A stretch of 12,175 nucleotides of DNA, taken from the NCBI GenBank assembly GCA_003241475.1, contig QFQB01000061.1, positions 1 through 12,175 on the forward strand. The letters are read 5' to 3'. This document shows, piece after piece, positions 1 through 6,537 of this stretch. Position 1 is the stretch's first letter. Every line of letters starts with the position of its first letter. A model generated the notes under the pieces. The model did not search any database. It was not told where the DNA came from and saw nothing but the letters and a program-made list of their open reading frames with translations. The position numbers and the translations under genes were made by a program. This DNA is from Micavibrio aeruginosavorus (lineage in GTDB: Bacteria; Pseudomonadota; Alphaproteobacteria; Micavibrionales; Micavibrionaceae).

Positions 1-969
1 CGCAAAATCAAGCGCGATGCAGGCATCCGGCGCCATGATGCGTTCGACCGAAGAGTGCGAGATGTCGCGTTCATGCCACAGCGCCACATTCTCAAGCGCG
101 GGCGTGACGGCGGCGCGGACAACGCGGGCAAGGCCGGTGAGATTTTCGGTGAGGATCGGGTTGCGCTTGTGCGGCATGGCGCTCGAGCCTTTTTGGCCGG
201 GCGAGAAAAACTCTTCGGCTTCGCGCACTTCGGTTCTTTGCAGGTGGCGGATTTCAACGGCAAGGTTTTCGATGGAGCTTGCGATCACGCCGAGTGTCGC
301 AAAGAACATGGCGTGGCGGTCGCGCGGGATGACTTGTGTGGAAACATCTTCCGCCGCAAGGCCCAATTTTGCGCCCACGTATTTTTGAATTTCGGGGGAG
401 ACGGTGGCAAACGTGCCGACCGCGCCGGAAATGGAGCAGACGGCGATTTCCTTGCGCGCATTGACGAGACGCTCTTTCGCGCGTTTGAAGGCGGCGTAAT
501 GGCCGGCCAGTTTGAACCCGAACGTCGTCGGTTCCGCATGGATGCCGTGCGATCTTCCGATGGTCAGCGTTCCCTTGTGTTCGAGCGCGCGTTTTTTGAG
601 CGCGGCCAGAACATCGTCGAGGTCTTTGAGCAGAATATCGGCGGCTTGGGTCAGCTGCACCGAGAACGCCGTGTCGATGACGTCGGAAGAGGTCATGCCC
701 TGATGGACGTAGCGGGAATCCTCGCCGACGAATTCGGCAACGGATGTCAGGAAGGCGATAACGTCGTGTTTGACTTCGCGTTCGATCTCGTCGATGCGGG
801 CGATATCGAATTTGCCTTTTTCGCGCAAAGCGATGGCAACAGATTTCGGCACCGTGCCCATTTCGCCCATTTTCTCGGCGGCGAGGGTTTCAATCTCCAG
901 CCAGATCTTGAAACGGTTGTCGGCTTCAAAAATCGCGGCCATATCGGGGCGGGTGTAGCGGGGGATCAT
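1..969 (-). CDS. purB: Adenylosuccinate lyase PurB, C-terminus cut by the window edge
   Basis: PurB cleaves adenylosuccinate to AMP and SAICAR to AICAR, two fumarate-releasing steps of purine synthesis in the cytoplasm. The first 323 codons are visible. The family usually has about 430 residues, so roughly a quarter lies beyond position 1. The fumarase/aspartase superfamily signature SSAMPHKRNP is at residues 262-271, TSSD at 93-96, and the histidines H68 and H141 fall where the catalytic pair of Bacillus PurB is placed. The ATG at 967-969 is preceded by AAGGAAG at good spacing. The gene lies 64 bp downstream of the secreted-protein gene on the same strand. A weak promoter-like pair in that gap (TTGTGT, 16 bp, TAAAAA on the minus strand, 995-1022) may give it separate expression. 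Identification is secure; the promoter is only a guess. Confidence 0.97.
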   Translation of the reverse strand, partial: MIPRYTRPDMAAIFEADNRFKIWLEIETLAAEKMGEMGTVPKSVAIALREKGKFDIARIDEIEREVKHDVIAFLTSVAEFVGEDSRYVHQGMTSSDVIDTAFSVQLTQAADILLKDLDDVLAALKKRALEHKGTLTIGRSHGIHAEPTTFGFKLAGHYAAFKRAKERLVNARKEIAVCSISGAVGTFATVSPEIQKYVGAKLGLAAEDVSTQVIPRDRHAMFFATLGVIASSIENLAVEIRHLQRTEVREAEEFFSPGQKGSSAMPHKRNPILTENLTGLARVVRAAVTPALENVALWHERDISHSSVERIMAPDACIALDFA

Positions 970-1033
970 TGTTCTTCCTTAATTTATGGCGACTTTTTTA
1001 CCATGCACGCCTCAAGACACAAGAGCTTTATTG

Positions 1034-1741
1034 CTATTTTTTGACCTTCCATCCCTCGATCTGCTCGCGGATCTTTTGATCGAGGAGGGGGTAGCTCTTT
1101 TCCGGATAGTAGATTTTCGAGAATGAATAGAACAGGAACTCGCCGCTTGGCAGGAAATAGGCGGCGGTGCAGAATCCTTGTCTCAAATCCTTTTCATTGT
1201 TGAGCAGACAGCGAATGACGGCGGGCTCGTCTTTCTTTTGCGTCGGCGAGGTCAGGATAGGGAGCAGATAGGCATGCGTATTCGCCCAGCCCAGTTTTTG
1301 CATGCCGCCTTGAAACATCAGAACGGCGTTGGCATCGATGGATTCCTGAATCATGTTTTTGTAGCTGGTATAATTGGAAATATAAGGGTTTCCGTCGCGT
1401 CCCTTGTGCGTGGGCGAGGATAATTCGATATTGATATCGCCTTTCTTTTCAAAGCCGGTTGAAAAGCTGATGACGGCGCCAAGATCATGCACGGCGCAAT
1501 TCTTGAAAGGATGGTTGGGGCTGTTGGCATCGATGATCGTGCCGTCCTCTTTTCGAAAATCCATGGTCGGAAGGCGTGGCAGATTATAGGCCGCGCCATC
1601 GAGCGTAAAGCGCACGCCGCCCTGACATGTCTGCGGCGGGGGAATGAAAGGCACGGGATGCGGCATAAAGATCGGTTTTTCCGCGCGTGCGGGAATTGCG
1701 AGAAGGCAGAGAGCAAAAGCCGCGATCAAAAAGTTTTTCAT
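1034..1741 (-). CDS. Secreted protein of unknown function, translationally coupled to radC
   Basis: I do not recognise a family. The protein has 235 residues. A clear Sec signal peptide (basic start, hydrophobic core about 4-17, ARA cleavage site at 18-20) predicts a mature periplasmic protein of about 215 residues. After a proline-rich start (about 23-37) the mature part has four cysteines (39, 82, 178, 191), enough for two disulfides. No membrane segment follows the signal peptide. I chose the ATG at 1739-1741, which shares one base with the radC stop (TGATG). A GTG at 1742-1744 would start one codon earlier with a 4-bp overlap. Either way, translation is probably coupled to radC, and purB follows on the same strand. 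A link to DNA repair is not implied by sequence. The reading frame and export are well supported; the role is unknown. Confidence 0.85.
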   Translation of the reverse strand: MKNFLIAAFALCLLAIPARAEKPIFMPHPVPFIPPPQTCQGGVRFTLDGAAYNLPRLPTMDFRKEDGTIIDANSPNHPFKNCAVHDLGAVISFSTGFEKKGDINIELSSPTHKGRDGNPYISNYTSYKNMIQESIDANAVLMFQGGMQKLGWANTHAYLLPILTSPTQKKDEPAVIRCLLNNEKDLRQGFCTAAYFLPSGEFLFYSFSKIYYPEKSYPLLDQKIREQIEGWKVKK

Positions 1742-2436
1742 CACATCAATCCCAATGTCTTAAAGCTCGTCGTGCCGCCGCGGGCGACGATCAGATGGTC
1801 GTGCACAATGATGCCGAACGGGGAGGCCGCCGCGCAAATCTGTTTGGTCATGTCGATGTCGGCTTTGGAGGGCGCGGAATCTCCGCTGGGGTGATTATGC
1901 ACAAGGATAAGAGCGGTGGCGCCCAATTCCAACGCGCGCTTCATGATTTCGCGCGGGTAGGCAGGCGTGTGATCGACGGTGCCCGATTGCTGTATTTCGT
2001 CGGCGATCAGTTCGTTCTTCTTGTTCAGGAACAGCAGGCGGAAATGTTCTTTTTTCTCCTGCGCCATAGAGGCGTGCAGGTAATCGAGAAGCCTTTGCCA
2101 TGAATTGAGGATGGGCTTTGACTGCAGGTCTTGCTTGAGCATGCGAAGTCCTGCCGCGCGGATGATCTTGATGGCTGTCGCCGTGATTTCGGAGATGCCG
2201 TCCACGCCTTCCAACTCAGTCACGCCTGCGTTCAAAACGCCGTTCAGCGAGCCGAAGCGCGCGATCAGGGTTTTGGCGATGGGTTTGACGTCGCGGCGCG
2301 GAATGGCCATGAACAGCAGAAGTTCCAAAAGCTCGTAATCAGGGAGCGAGTCCGGCGCGGCGGCGAAACGCTCGCGCAACCGGTCGCGGTGGCCGGTGTA
2401 GTGGGGCTTGTCGTCTGGCTTTTGGGCTGGCTCCAT
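1741..2436 (-). CDS. radC: RadC-family JAB/MPN+ domain protein
   Basis: This 231-residue protein has the usual RadC layout. A helical N-terminal region carries a helix-hairpin-helix-like stretch (about 75-90). A C-terminal JAMM domain (about 108-231) contains the metal motif HNHPSGD with H180, H182 and D193, plus the upstream acidic stretch DEIQQSGTVDHT (146-157). JAMM folds are zinc hydrolases, but the biochemical role of bacterial RadC is unsettled; the historic DNA-repair assignment is disputed. The ATG at 2434-2436 is the only reasonable start, because an in-frame stop lies close upstream. AAAGGG touches the ATG directly, which is unusually close for a ribosome binding site, and a 6-bp hairpin covers this site. 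The gene overlaps the secreted-protein gene downstream and is divergent from the gene at 2,546. Confidence 0.95.
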   Translation of the reverse strand: MEPAQKPDDKPHYTGHRDRLRERFAAAPDSLPDYELLELLLFMAIPRRDVKPIAKTLIARFGSLNGVLNAGVTELEGVDGISEITATAIKIIRAAGLRMLKQDLQSKPILNSWQRLLDYLHASMAQEKKEHFRLLFLNKKNELIADEIQQSGTVDHTPAYPREIMKRALELGATALILVHNHPSGDSAPSKADIDMTKQICAAASPFGIIVHDHLIVARGGTTSFKTLGLM

Positions 2437-2488
2437 CCCTTTGTTTTAGCAGGGATTTAGGGGGCTGTCACGCCAGCCATATTTTTCT

Positions 2489-2516
2489 TTGACATAACTA
2501 ATAAAATCCGTATGAT
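2489..2516 (+). promoter_or_regulatory. Near-consensus sigma-70 type promoter for the 2,546 gene
   Basis: TTGACA at 2489-2494 is a perfect -35 element. TATGAT at 2511-2516 is a 5/6 match to the -10 consensus, and the spacer is 16 bp. Transcription should start near 2523, giving a leader of about 20 bases with AAGGTG before the ATG at 2546. It is the best-looking housekeeping promoter in the window, so this orphan gene is probably well expressed. Confidence 0.7.
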
Positions 2517-2545
2517 CCGTCAAAAAAGATTTAAGGTGCGAAGAC

Positions 2546-3118
2546 ATGACCCGATACTCCAAAAGACAAGAAGAGGCCGAATATGCGCTGGGGCGGCTGA
2601 TGCCCAAAGATGCGCGCGCAGTGGGTGAGATAAACGTGCTTAAGCGGCAGGAAAATTACATTCTTGGCGAGATCGGACGCGGCAATGCGGATTGCAATCC
2701 AGCGGATATGGTGGCTGATTTTTTGAACAAGGCTTCTTTTTCCGGCAAGGATGCCGCTACGCGCGCGGCCTATATCCAAAGCGCGGGCATGATCGCGGCG
2801 GCTGTATTTCGTTCGGTTCGTAATACGGGTCCTTCGGATAGAGCGGACGCATTCGCCAAATCTGCCGAAGGGAAAACAGGTTTTGCGCGTGAGGCCGATC
2901 GGGTCATGGCGCATTTGCCGCAACTGATTTCCATTGCAACACATATGAGCGCACCGGATACGATCCGCCTCAAAGCCTATGTGGTGGTACGCAATCTGAT
3001 GGTGCATTTGAGCGCCGCAGAACAGGGGCGCATCAAGCCAGCCTTGTCGCGTGCGCGTGCGGACTTCCCCGAGGTCGAGCGCAATCTTGCAACCATACTG
3101 AATGGCCCCAATCGCTAG
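2546..3118 (+). CDS. Orphan soluble helical protein of unknown function between radC and map
   Basis: I do not recognise a family. The 190-residue protein has no signal peptide and no membrane segment. It looks almost entirely helical, with many Ala, Arg, Asp and Glu residues and a single cysteine (C50), suggesting a cytoplasmic protein. The ATG is preceded by AAGGTG with about 8 bases of spacing. The gene has its own promoter (2489-2516) and a likely terminator (3127-3148), so it forms a single-gene unit. It lies on the opposite strand to map and radC, which are often direct neighbours in alphaproteobacteria, so it appears to have been placed between them. Codon use and base composition do not obviously differ from the neighbours. 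The gene is real on start signals and length; no function is proposed. Confidence 0.82.
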   Translation: MTRYSKRQEEAEYALGRLMPKDARAVGEINVLKRQENYILGEIGRGNADCNPADMVADFLNKASFSGKDAATRAAYIQSAGMIAAAVFRSVRNTGPSDRADAFAKSAEGKTGFAREADRVMAHLPQLISIATHMSAPDTIRLKAYVVVRNLMVHLSAAEQGRIKPALSRARADFPEVERNLATILNGPNR

Positions 3119-3126
3119 ATATTAGA

Positions 3127-3148
3127 GCCTTATTTGTAAGGCGGTTTT
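3127..3148 (+). terminator. Short intrinsic terminator overlapping the map stop codon
   Basis: A perfect 6-bp stem, GCCTTA (3127-3132) and TAAGGC (3137-3142), closes a TTTG loop and is followed by GGTTTT. The U-tract is short, so termination may be partial. It lies 9 bp after the stop of the plus-strand gene. Its left arm contains the stop codon of the convergent map gene. On the minus strand no T-run follows, so it probably serves the plus-strand gene only. Confidence 0.5.
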
Positions 3149-3939
3149 GTATATCCGGCGGGAGAAAGAGTAAAAATCTCGAAGCCGGTTTCGGTGACCG
3201 CCAGAGAATGCTCGAACTGCGCGGAGAGTTTGCCGTCCGCCGTCACAGCCGTCCAGCCGTCGCTTTTGATTTTCGTGTGGAACGTGCCTTCGTTGATCAT
3301 CGGTTCGATGGTGAAGAACATGCCGGGTTCAAGACGCGTGCCCTTGCCGGGGCGTCCGATATGGACAACGCTTGGCGCTTCGTGGAAGTTGCGGCCCAGA
3401 CCATGACCGCAAAAATCGCGCACGACGGAAAAGCCTCTGCTTTCGGCCAGTGATTGAATGGCGTATCCGACATCGCCCAGCGTGTTTCCGGGCTTGACCT
3501 GTTCGATGCCGCGCATCATGCATTCATAAGTGATATCCACCAACTCGCGCGCGCGGGGCTTGATGGAATCCCCTACCAGATAGGTTCTGGATGTGTCGCC
3601 GTACCAGCCATCCAGAATGACGGTGACATCGATATTGATGATCTCCCCGTTTTCCAGCTTTTTCTTGTCTGTCGGGATGCCGTGGCAAACGACTTTGTCG
3701 ATCGAAGTGCAGACGGATTTCGGGTAGCCCTTGTAGTTCAGCGGGGCAGGAATGGCCCCGTTTTTGGTGATAAACATATGGCAAAGTCGGTCCAGTTCTT
3801 CGGTCGTCACGCCCGGAACCACATGCTCGGTAATCATATCCAGCGTTTCGGCGGCCAGTTTTCCGGCGCGGCGCATCCCTTCAAAATCGGCTTGGGGGTG
3901 AAGTTCTATGCCTTCATGGTTGTATGCGGCTTTGGCCAT
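3130..3939 (-). CDS. map: Type I methionine aminopeptidase
   Basis: Map removes the initiator methionine from nascent proteins after deformylation. The 269-residue length is normal for the bacterial type I enzyme. All five metal ligands of the pita-bread fold are visible: D104 (NIDVTV), D115 (YGDTSRTY), H179 (CGHGLGRNFHE), E212 (FTIEPMI) and E243 (QFEHSLAV). The substrate-side histidine H86 (CHGIP) is also present. The start ATG at 3937-3939 follows an A-rich leader with no clear Shine-Dalgarno sequence. It is divergent from the gene at 4,004 with about 64 bp between, and it converges on the orphan gene with an 11-bp gap. map and radC are commonly adjacent in alphaproteobacteria; here the orphan gene separates them. 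Confidence 0.97.
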   Translation of the reverse strand: MAKAAYNHEGIELHPQADFEGMRRAGKLAAETLDMITEHVVPGVTTEELDRLCHMFITKNGAIPAPLNYKGYPKSVCTSIDKVVCHGIPTDKKKLENGEIINIDVTVILDGWYGDTSRTYLVGDSIKPRARELVDITYECMMRGIEQVKPGNTLGDVGYAIQSLAESRGFSVVRDFCGHGLGRNFHEAPSVVHIGRPGKGTRLEPGMFFTIEPMINEGTFHTKIKSDGWTAVTADGKLSAQFEHSLAVTETGFEIFTLSPAGYTKPPYK

Positions 3940-3979
3940 TTTTCAATTTGCTTCAATAAGATGTGTCGATTAAACTCCG

Positions 3980-3993
3980 CTTATACATATAAG
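3980..3993. promoter_or_regulatory. Inverted repeat between map and the divergent operon
   Basis: CTTATA (3980-3985) and TATAAG (3988-3993) form a 14-bp dyad with a CA centre in the 64-bp divergent gap, just before the AAGAGG ribosome binding site of the plus-strand operon. Possible plus-strand promoter elements lie upstream: TTGCTT at 3948-3953, 17 bp, TAAACT at 3971-3976. The dyad could be an operator or a pair of A/T-rich -10 elements. Short A/T dyads also arise by chance, so this is weak. Confidence 0.3.
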
Positions 3994-4003
3994 AGGTATG
4001 TTC

Positions 4004-4561
4004 ATGAAGCAACTTTTAAAGGAAAATTTTGTTCTGATCGCGGGAATTTGCCTGCCTTTGCTTCTGGCAGCCGTCTTTTGGGTGTCCAAAGAGGTCAGCA
4101 TCGGGGGAATTGCTCCGCCTACGAGCGAGGTCATTTTCATGACCAATTATCAAGAGAACCCCGAAAATCCATGGGAAGTGGAGATCCGTGACGAACGGGT
4201 GCACATCGTTTATGCGGGGAGCGATGCCAAGCGGAACTGGAATCCGCCGCAACTTCTGGTTTTTAACCCAAATGACAATATCACCCGCAAAATCGACATT
4301 CCGCGGCCTGCCAAGGATGAATTGTCCAAAAAGCGCGATTTTATTCCCGACGTATTGAAAGACGTGCGCGTGATTGCGGAGACCATAAGTCCGGAAGGTT
4401 ATATATTCGTGCGTAGCGACGGATATAACCGCGGCCTTGTTACGGAAGTGTTCAGCGGCCGTCGCGACCGTTCGCAATATATTCTGCAGCAAGGCAATTA
4501 CAGACGCCAGGTACCGCAAAGCGGCTACAACGCCCAATTTATCGGATGGATCGGCAAGTGA
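4004..4561 (+). CDS. Membrane-anchored protein of unknown function, first gene of the cinA operon
   Basis: The 185-residue protein has one N-terminal hydrophobic segment (about residues 9-27) after a short basic start, then a hydrophilic domain without further membrane segments. It is most likely anchored in the inner membrane by an uncleaved signal anchor and faces the periplasm. I recognise no domain. Two start codons are possible. I chose ATG 4004 because AAGAGG (3991-3996) is 7 bases upstream; the ATG at 3998 is only 1 base from it. The stop overlaps the next gene's start (TGATG), so it is coupled to the DUF2157-type gene. In other bacteria DUF2157 proteins are paired with small single-anchor GDYXXLXY proteins. 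This gene holds the same place, but I do not see that motif, so the parallel is positional only. Confidence 0.82.
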   Translation: MKQLLKENFVLIAGICLPLLLAAVFWVSKEVSIGGIAPPTSEVIFMTNYQENPENPWEVEIRDERVHIVYAGSDAKRNWNPPQLLVFNPNDNITRKIDIPRPAKDELSKKRDFIPDVLKDVRVIAETISPEGYIFVRSDGYNRGLVTEVFSGRRDRSQYILQQGNYRRQVPQSGYNAQFIGWIGK

Positions 4562-5508
4562 TGAACACGGGCAGGGAACAGGCGCTGGAGCAGATTGCTT
4601 CCCTTGCGTCCCAGTATGATTTGAGCATCGACGATATCGCGGTCTCGCTGAACAAACGCGATAGCGAAGTAAAGTCAGGCACGATGCTGAGCCGCGTTCT
4701 GGGGTACATCGGCGGCGCGTTTATTTTTGGCGGGCTGGCGTTGTTCATCGGCATGCAGTGGGAAACGCTGGGTAGCGCCGAGCGGGTGATCGTGACATAC
4801 GGCTGCGGTTTTGTGGCCTTTGTTCTCGGTCTGATTACATTGAACGACAAACGATACGAAAACGCTTCGACGCCGTTGTTCCTTTCATCCTCTGCCTTGC
4901 TGCCGACGGGGATGTTCGTGTTCTTGCAGGAATATGTACAAGGTGATGACACGCAATTGGCGGCGCTGGTTGTCTTTTCGTTGCTGACGTTCCAGTTTAT
5001 GGCCGCTTTTTACAAATTCCGGCGTACATCGTTGCTGTTCTGCGGCTATCTGTTTTTCAATACGGCGGCCACTATTTTGATGGACCGCGCGGATGCGCCC
5101 GTCGATGTTATTAACGTTGCGATGAGTGCGTCCATTTTGATGGTCGCATCCGCTTTGGATAAAGGACCGCACCGCGCCATCGTTCCGCTATGGTATTTCA
5201 TCGGCGGCATGTTCCTGCTTCTGTCCGCTTATGAAATATTGCAGGATACGCCTTATGATCTGGGGCTGTTTGTTTTGTCCATCGCCATGATCTTCTTTAG
5301 CGTTCATGTGAAAAGCAGGACCCTGCTATTGGTAAATACGCTTGGGTTGTTCAGCTTTTTGGGGTATTACACATCGAAGTATTTCGCCGATGTCGTGGGC
5401 TGGCCGATCGCCATCATCGTGATGGGTTTCCTGATGGTGGGAACAAGCGCGGCCGCCATCAAGCTCGACAGACGCATAAAAGACAAAGAAAGTTCCAGAG
5501 TATCCTGA
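4561..5508 (+). CDS. DUF2157-type polytopic membrane protein
   Basis: The protein has 315 residues. A soluble, charged N-terminal segment (about 1-45) is followed by roughly ten hydrophobic segments to the end, with a basic C-terminal tail. The first membrane pair, containing GGAFIFGGLALFIGMQW and then ERVIVTYG, resembles the start of the DUF2157 membrane region (helix, short W-containing loop, helix). No enzyme or transporter motif is evident and the family has no settled function. The start at 4561 uses the last base of the upstream stop (TGATG). An upstream in-frame ATG at 4546 would overlap the previous gene by 16 bp and is less likely. The stop at 5506-5508 again overlaps the next start. 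Membrane location is certain; the family name is moderately sure. Confidence 0.85.
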   Translation: MNTGREQALEQIASLASQYDLSIDDIAVSLNKRDSEVKSGTMLSRVLGYIGGAFIFGGLALFIGMQWETLGSAERVIVTYGCGFVAFVLGLITLNDKRYENASTPLFLSSSALLPTGMFVFLQEYVQGDDTQLAALVVFSLLTFQFMAAFYKFRRTSLLFCGYLFFNTAATILMDRADAPVDVINVAMSASILMVASALDKGPHRAIVPLWYFIGGMFLLLSAYEILQDTPYDLGLFVLSIAMIFFSVHVKSRTLLLVNTLGLFSFLGYYTSKYFADVVGWPIAIIVMGFLMVGTSAAAIKLDRRIKDKESSRVS

Positions 5509-6293
5509 TGCTGAACAAAGACACCTATAGCGTTGCCCTGATTATCGTCGGCAACGAAATCCTTTCGGGCCGGACGCAGGATACGAATACATCGTGGATC
5601 GCCGAAAACCTGAATGCCATGGGAATCGTTTTGCATCAGGTGCGCGTTGTGCCGGATGCGGAATCGGAAATCATTGCCGCTATTCATGAACTGCAGGACA
5701 AAGTCGATTACATCTTTACCACCGGCGGCATCGGCCCGACGCATGACGACATCACGGCCGAAAGCGTGGCCAAGGCATTCAAAGTCCCGCTGGAACTGAA
5801 TCCCGAGGCCTATGACATGCTTAAACGTCATTATGGTTCCGAAAAGGAAATCAACGATGCCCGCCGCAAGATGGCGATGATCCCGCAAGGCGCGGAATTG
5901 ATTTTGAACCCGGTCAGCGGCGCGCCGGGATTCCATATCGGCAATGTATTCGTTCTGGCAGGCGTTCCGCGCATCATGCAGGCGATGTTCGACGATGTGC
6001 AGACGCGCCTGAAACGCGGCAAGCCTGTTTTGTCCAACACGATTGCCTGTTCTCTGGCTGAAAGCAGAGTGGCGGAGCCATTGGAAGCGTTGCAAAACAA
6101 CTATGCGACCGTGGCCATCGGTAGCTATCCGCATTTTCGCGGCGGTATTCTTGGCTTGTCGCTGGTGCTTCGCTCCACAGACGATGAAGCTTTGGATAAG
6201 GCGACGCGCGAGTTGATCAAAATCATCGCCGATCTCGGCGGAGAGCCGAACGCGCTTTCGATCCAGTCTTCGGGGAAAATTGTGACAGGATAA
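5508..6293 (+). CDS. CinA-type competence/damage-inducible protein A, MoaB/Mog domain only
   Basis: The 261-residue protein has the MoaB/Mog molybdopterin-binding fold of the CinA N-terminal domain. Typical motifs are IIVGNEILSGRTQDTN (12-27) and TTGGIGPTHDDIT (71-83), then GAPGF and a LAGVPRIM-type segment. It lacks the C-terminal nicotinamide-nucleotide amidase (PncC) domain of full-length CinA (about 410 residues). Stand-alone versions of about 250-260 residues are common in alphaproteobacteria, so this is normal rather than truncated. Some relatives act as pyrophosphatases on ADP-ribose-like compounds; the substrate here cannot be read from sequence. The ATG at 5508 overlaps the upstream stop (TGATG). 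It ends one base before the encoded CCA end of the convergent tRNA-Leu. Confidence 0.92.
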   Translation: MLNKDTYSVALIIVGNEILSGRTQDTNTSWIAENLNAMGIVLHQVRVVPDAESEIIAAIHELQDKVDYIFTTGGIGPTHDDITAESVAKAFKVPLELNPEAYDMLKRHYGSEKEINDARRKMAMIPQGAELILNPVSGAPGFHIGNVFVLAGVPRIMQAMFDDVQTRLKRGKPVLSNTIACSLAESRVAEPLEALQNNYATVAIGSYPHFRGGILGLSLVLRSTDDEALDKATRELIKIIADLGGEPNALSIQSSGKIVTG

Positions 6294-6294
6294 A

Positions 6295-6381
6295 TGGTGC
6301 GGGTAGCCGGAATCGAACCGGCACGGGATTGCTCCCTCAGGATTTTAAGTCCTGTGCGTCTACCTGTTCCGCCATACCCGC
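6295..6381 (-). tRNA. tRNA-Leu (UAA)
   Basis: Read on the minus strand, this is a complete class II tRNA of 87 nt including an encoded CCA. The acceptor stem is GCGGGTA with TACCCGC. The D-arm has a GCG/CGC stem and an AGGTAGA loop. The anticodon stem CAGGA/TCCTG encloses the loop CTTAAAA, giving anticodon TAA. The long variable arm has stem GGGA/TCCC, and the T-arm is GCCGG-TTCGATT-CCGGC. The long variable arm and UAA anticodon identify tRNA-Leu reading UUA/UUG. It converges on the cinA-type gene. Its 5' end and upstream region are duplicated at 9,917, next to uvrC. Confidence 0.97.
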
Positions 6382-6499
6382 AAGGAAAACAGTCCGCGAA
6401 GATAACCATATCAAAACGCCTAAGACAAGTTGCTATGACGGCTTTCCTGCCCTAAATATCTGTTATGGGTTCAAATTCTTCCCCAAATTCGCTGGAACG
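6371..6499 (+). repeat. Left copy of the ~130-bp direct repeat bounding the stress cassette
   Basis: This copy starts inside the tRNA-Leu gene (its first 11 nt, on the minus strand), crosses the spacer, and ends after codon 12 of a uvrC-like start. It matches 9917-10047 in the same orientation. By eye the uvrC-side 90 bp have about 6 mismatches and 2 one-base gaps (about 91% identity). The tRNA-side 40 bp are weaker (about 76%). Similarity stops abruptly at 6499/10047. Confidence 0.85.
6400..6428 (-). promoter_or_regulatory. Candidate tRNA-Leu promoter
   Basis: On the minus strand, TTGTCT (complement of 6423-6428) and TTATCT (complement of 6400-6405) are separated by 17 bp. This places the start near 6393, about 12 bases before the mature tRNA. 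Each element matches the housekeeping consensus at 4 of 6 positions. The same region in the second repeat copy (9946-9976) has changes in both elements and a 2-bp longer spacer, as expected if that copy no longer drives a tRNA. Confidence 0.5.
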
Positions 6500-6503
6500 A
6501 TGA
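6465..6503 (+). pseudogene. Twelve-codon remnant of a uvrC 5' end
   Basis: The frame reads MGSNSSPNSLER and then TGA. The true uvrC at 10013 starts MGSNSFPNSLER and continues. The copies differ by two single-base indels that cancel each other, so the frame is kept on both sides. Differences in the other codons are silent (CTG/TTG, CGA/CGT). This is the strongest evidence that the repeat is a duplicated or imported uvrC junction. It is too short to encode a functional product. Confidence 0.7.
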
Positions 6504-6506
6504 ATC

Positions 6507-6536
6507 TATGTGCTAAAGTTGTCCGTATTGCACATA
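6507..6536. repeat. 7-bp inverted repeat at the left cassette boundary
   Basis: TATGTGC (6507-6513) and GCACATA (6530-6536) are perfect complements around a 16-nt loop. They lie exactly between the end of the left direct repeat and the dipZ stop codon. No T-run follows on either strand, so it is not a convincing intrinsic terminator. It might be a weak mRNA 3'-end hairpin for the dipZ operon. Confidence 0.35.
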
Positions 6537-6537
6537 A

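Noticed and set aside
55..1044. Long plus-strand open frame opposite purB (329 codons)
   Set aside because: The minus strand encodes PurB with its signature motifs over the same bases. The plus-strand product is a low-complexity Phe/Gly/Arg/Asp-rich shadow without a start signal.
3454..4191. Plus-strand open frame of about 245 codons running from map into the next gene
   Set aside because: It is antisense to map for most of its length and then out of frame with a gene that has a good ribosome binding site at 4004.
6461..6490. T-loop-like GGGTTCAAATTC in both repeat copies, possible tRNA fragment
   Set aside because: The flanking bases do not form a T-stem and the stretch reads as uvrC codons 2-5; no anticodon or acceptor partner is nearby.
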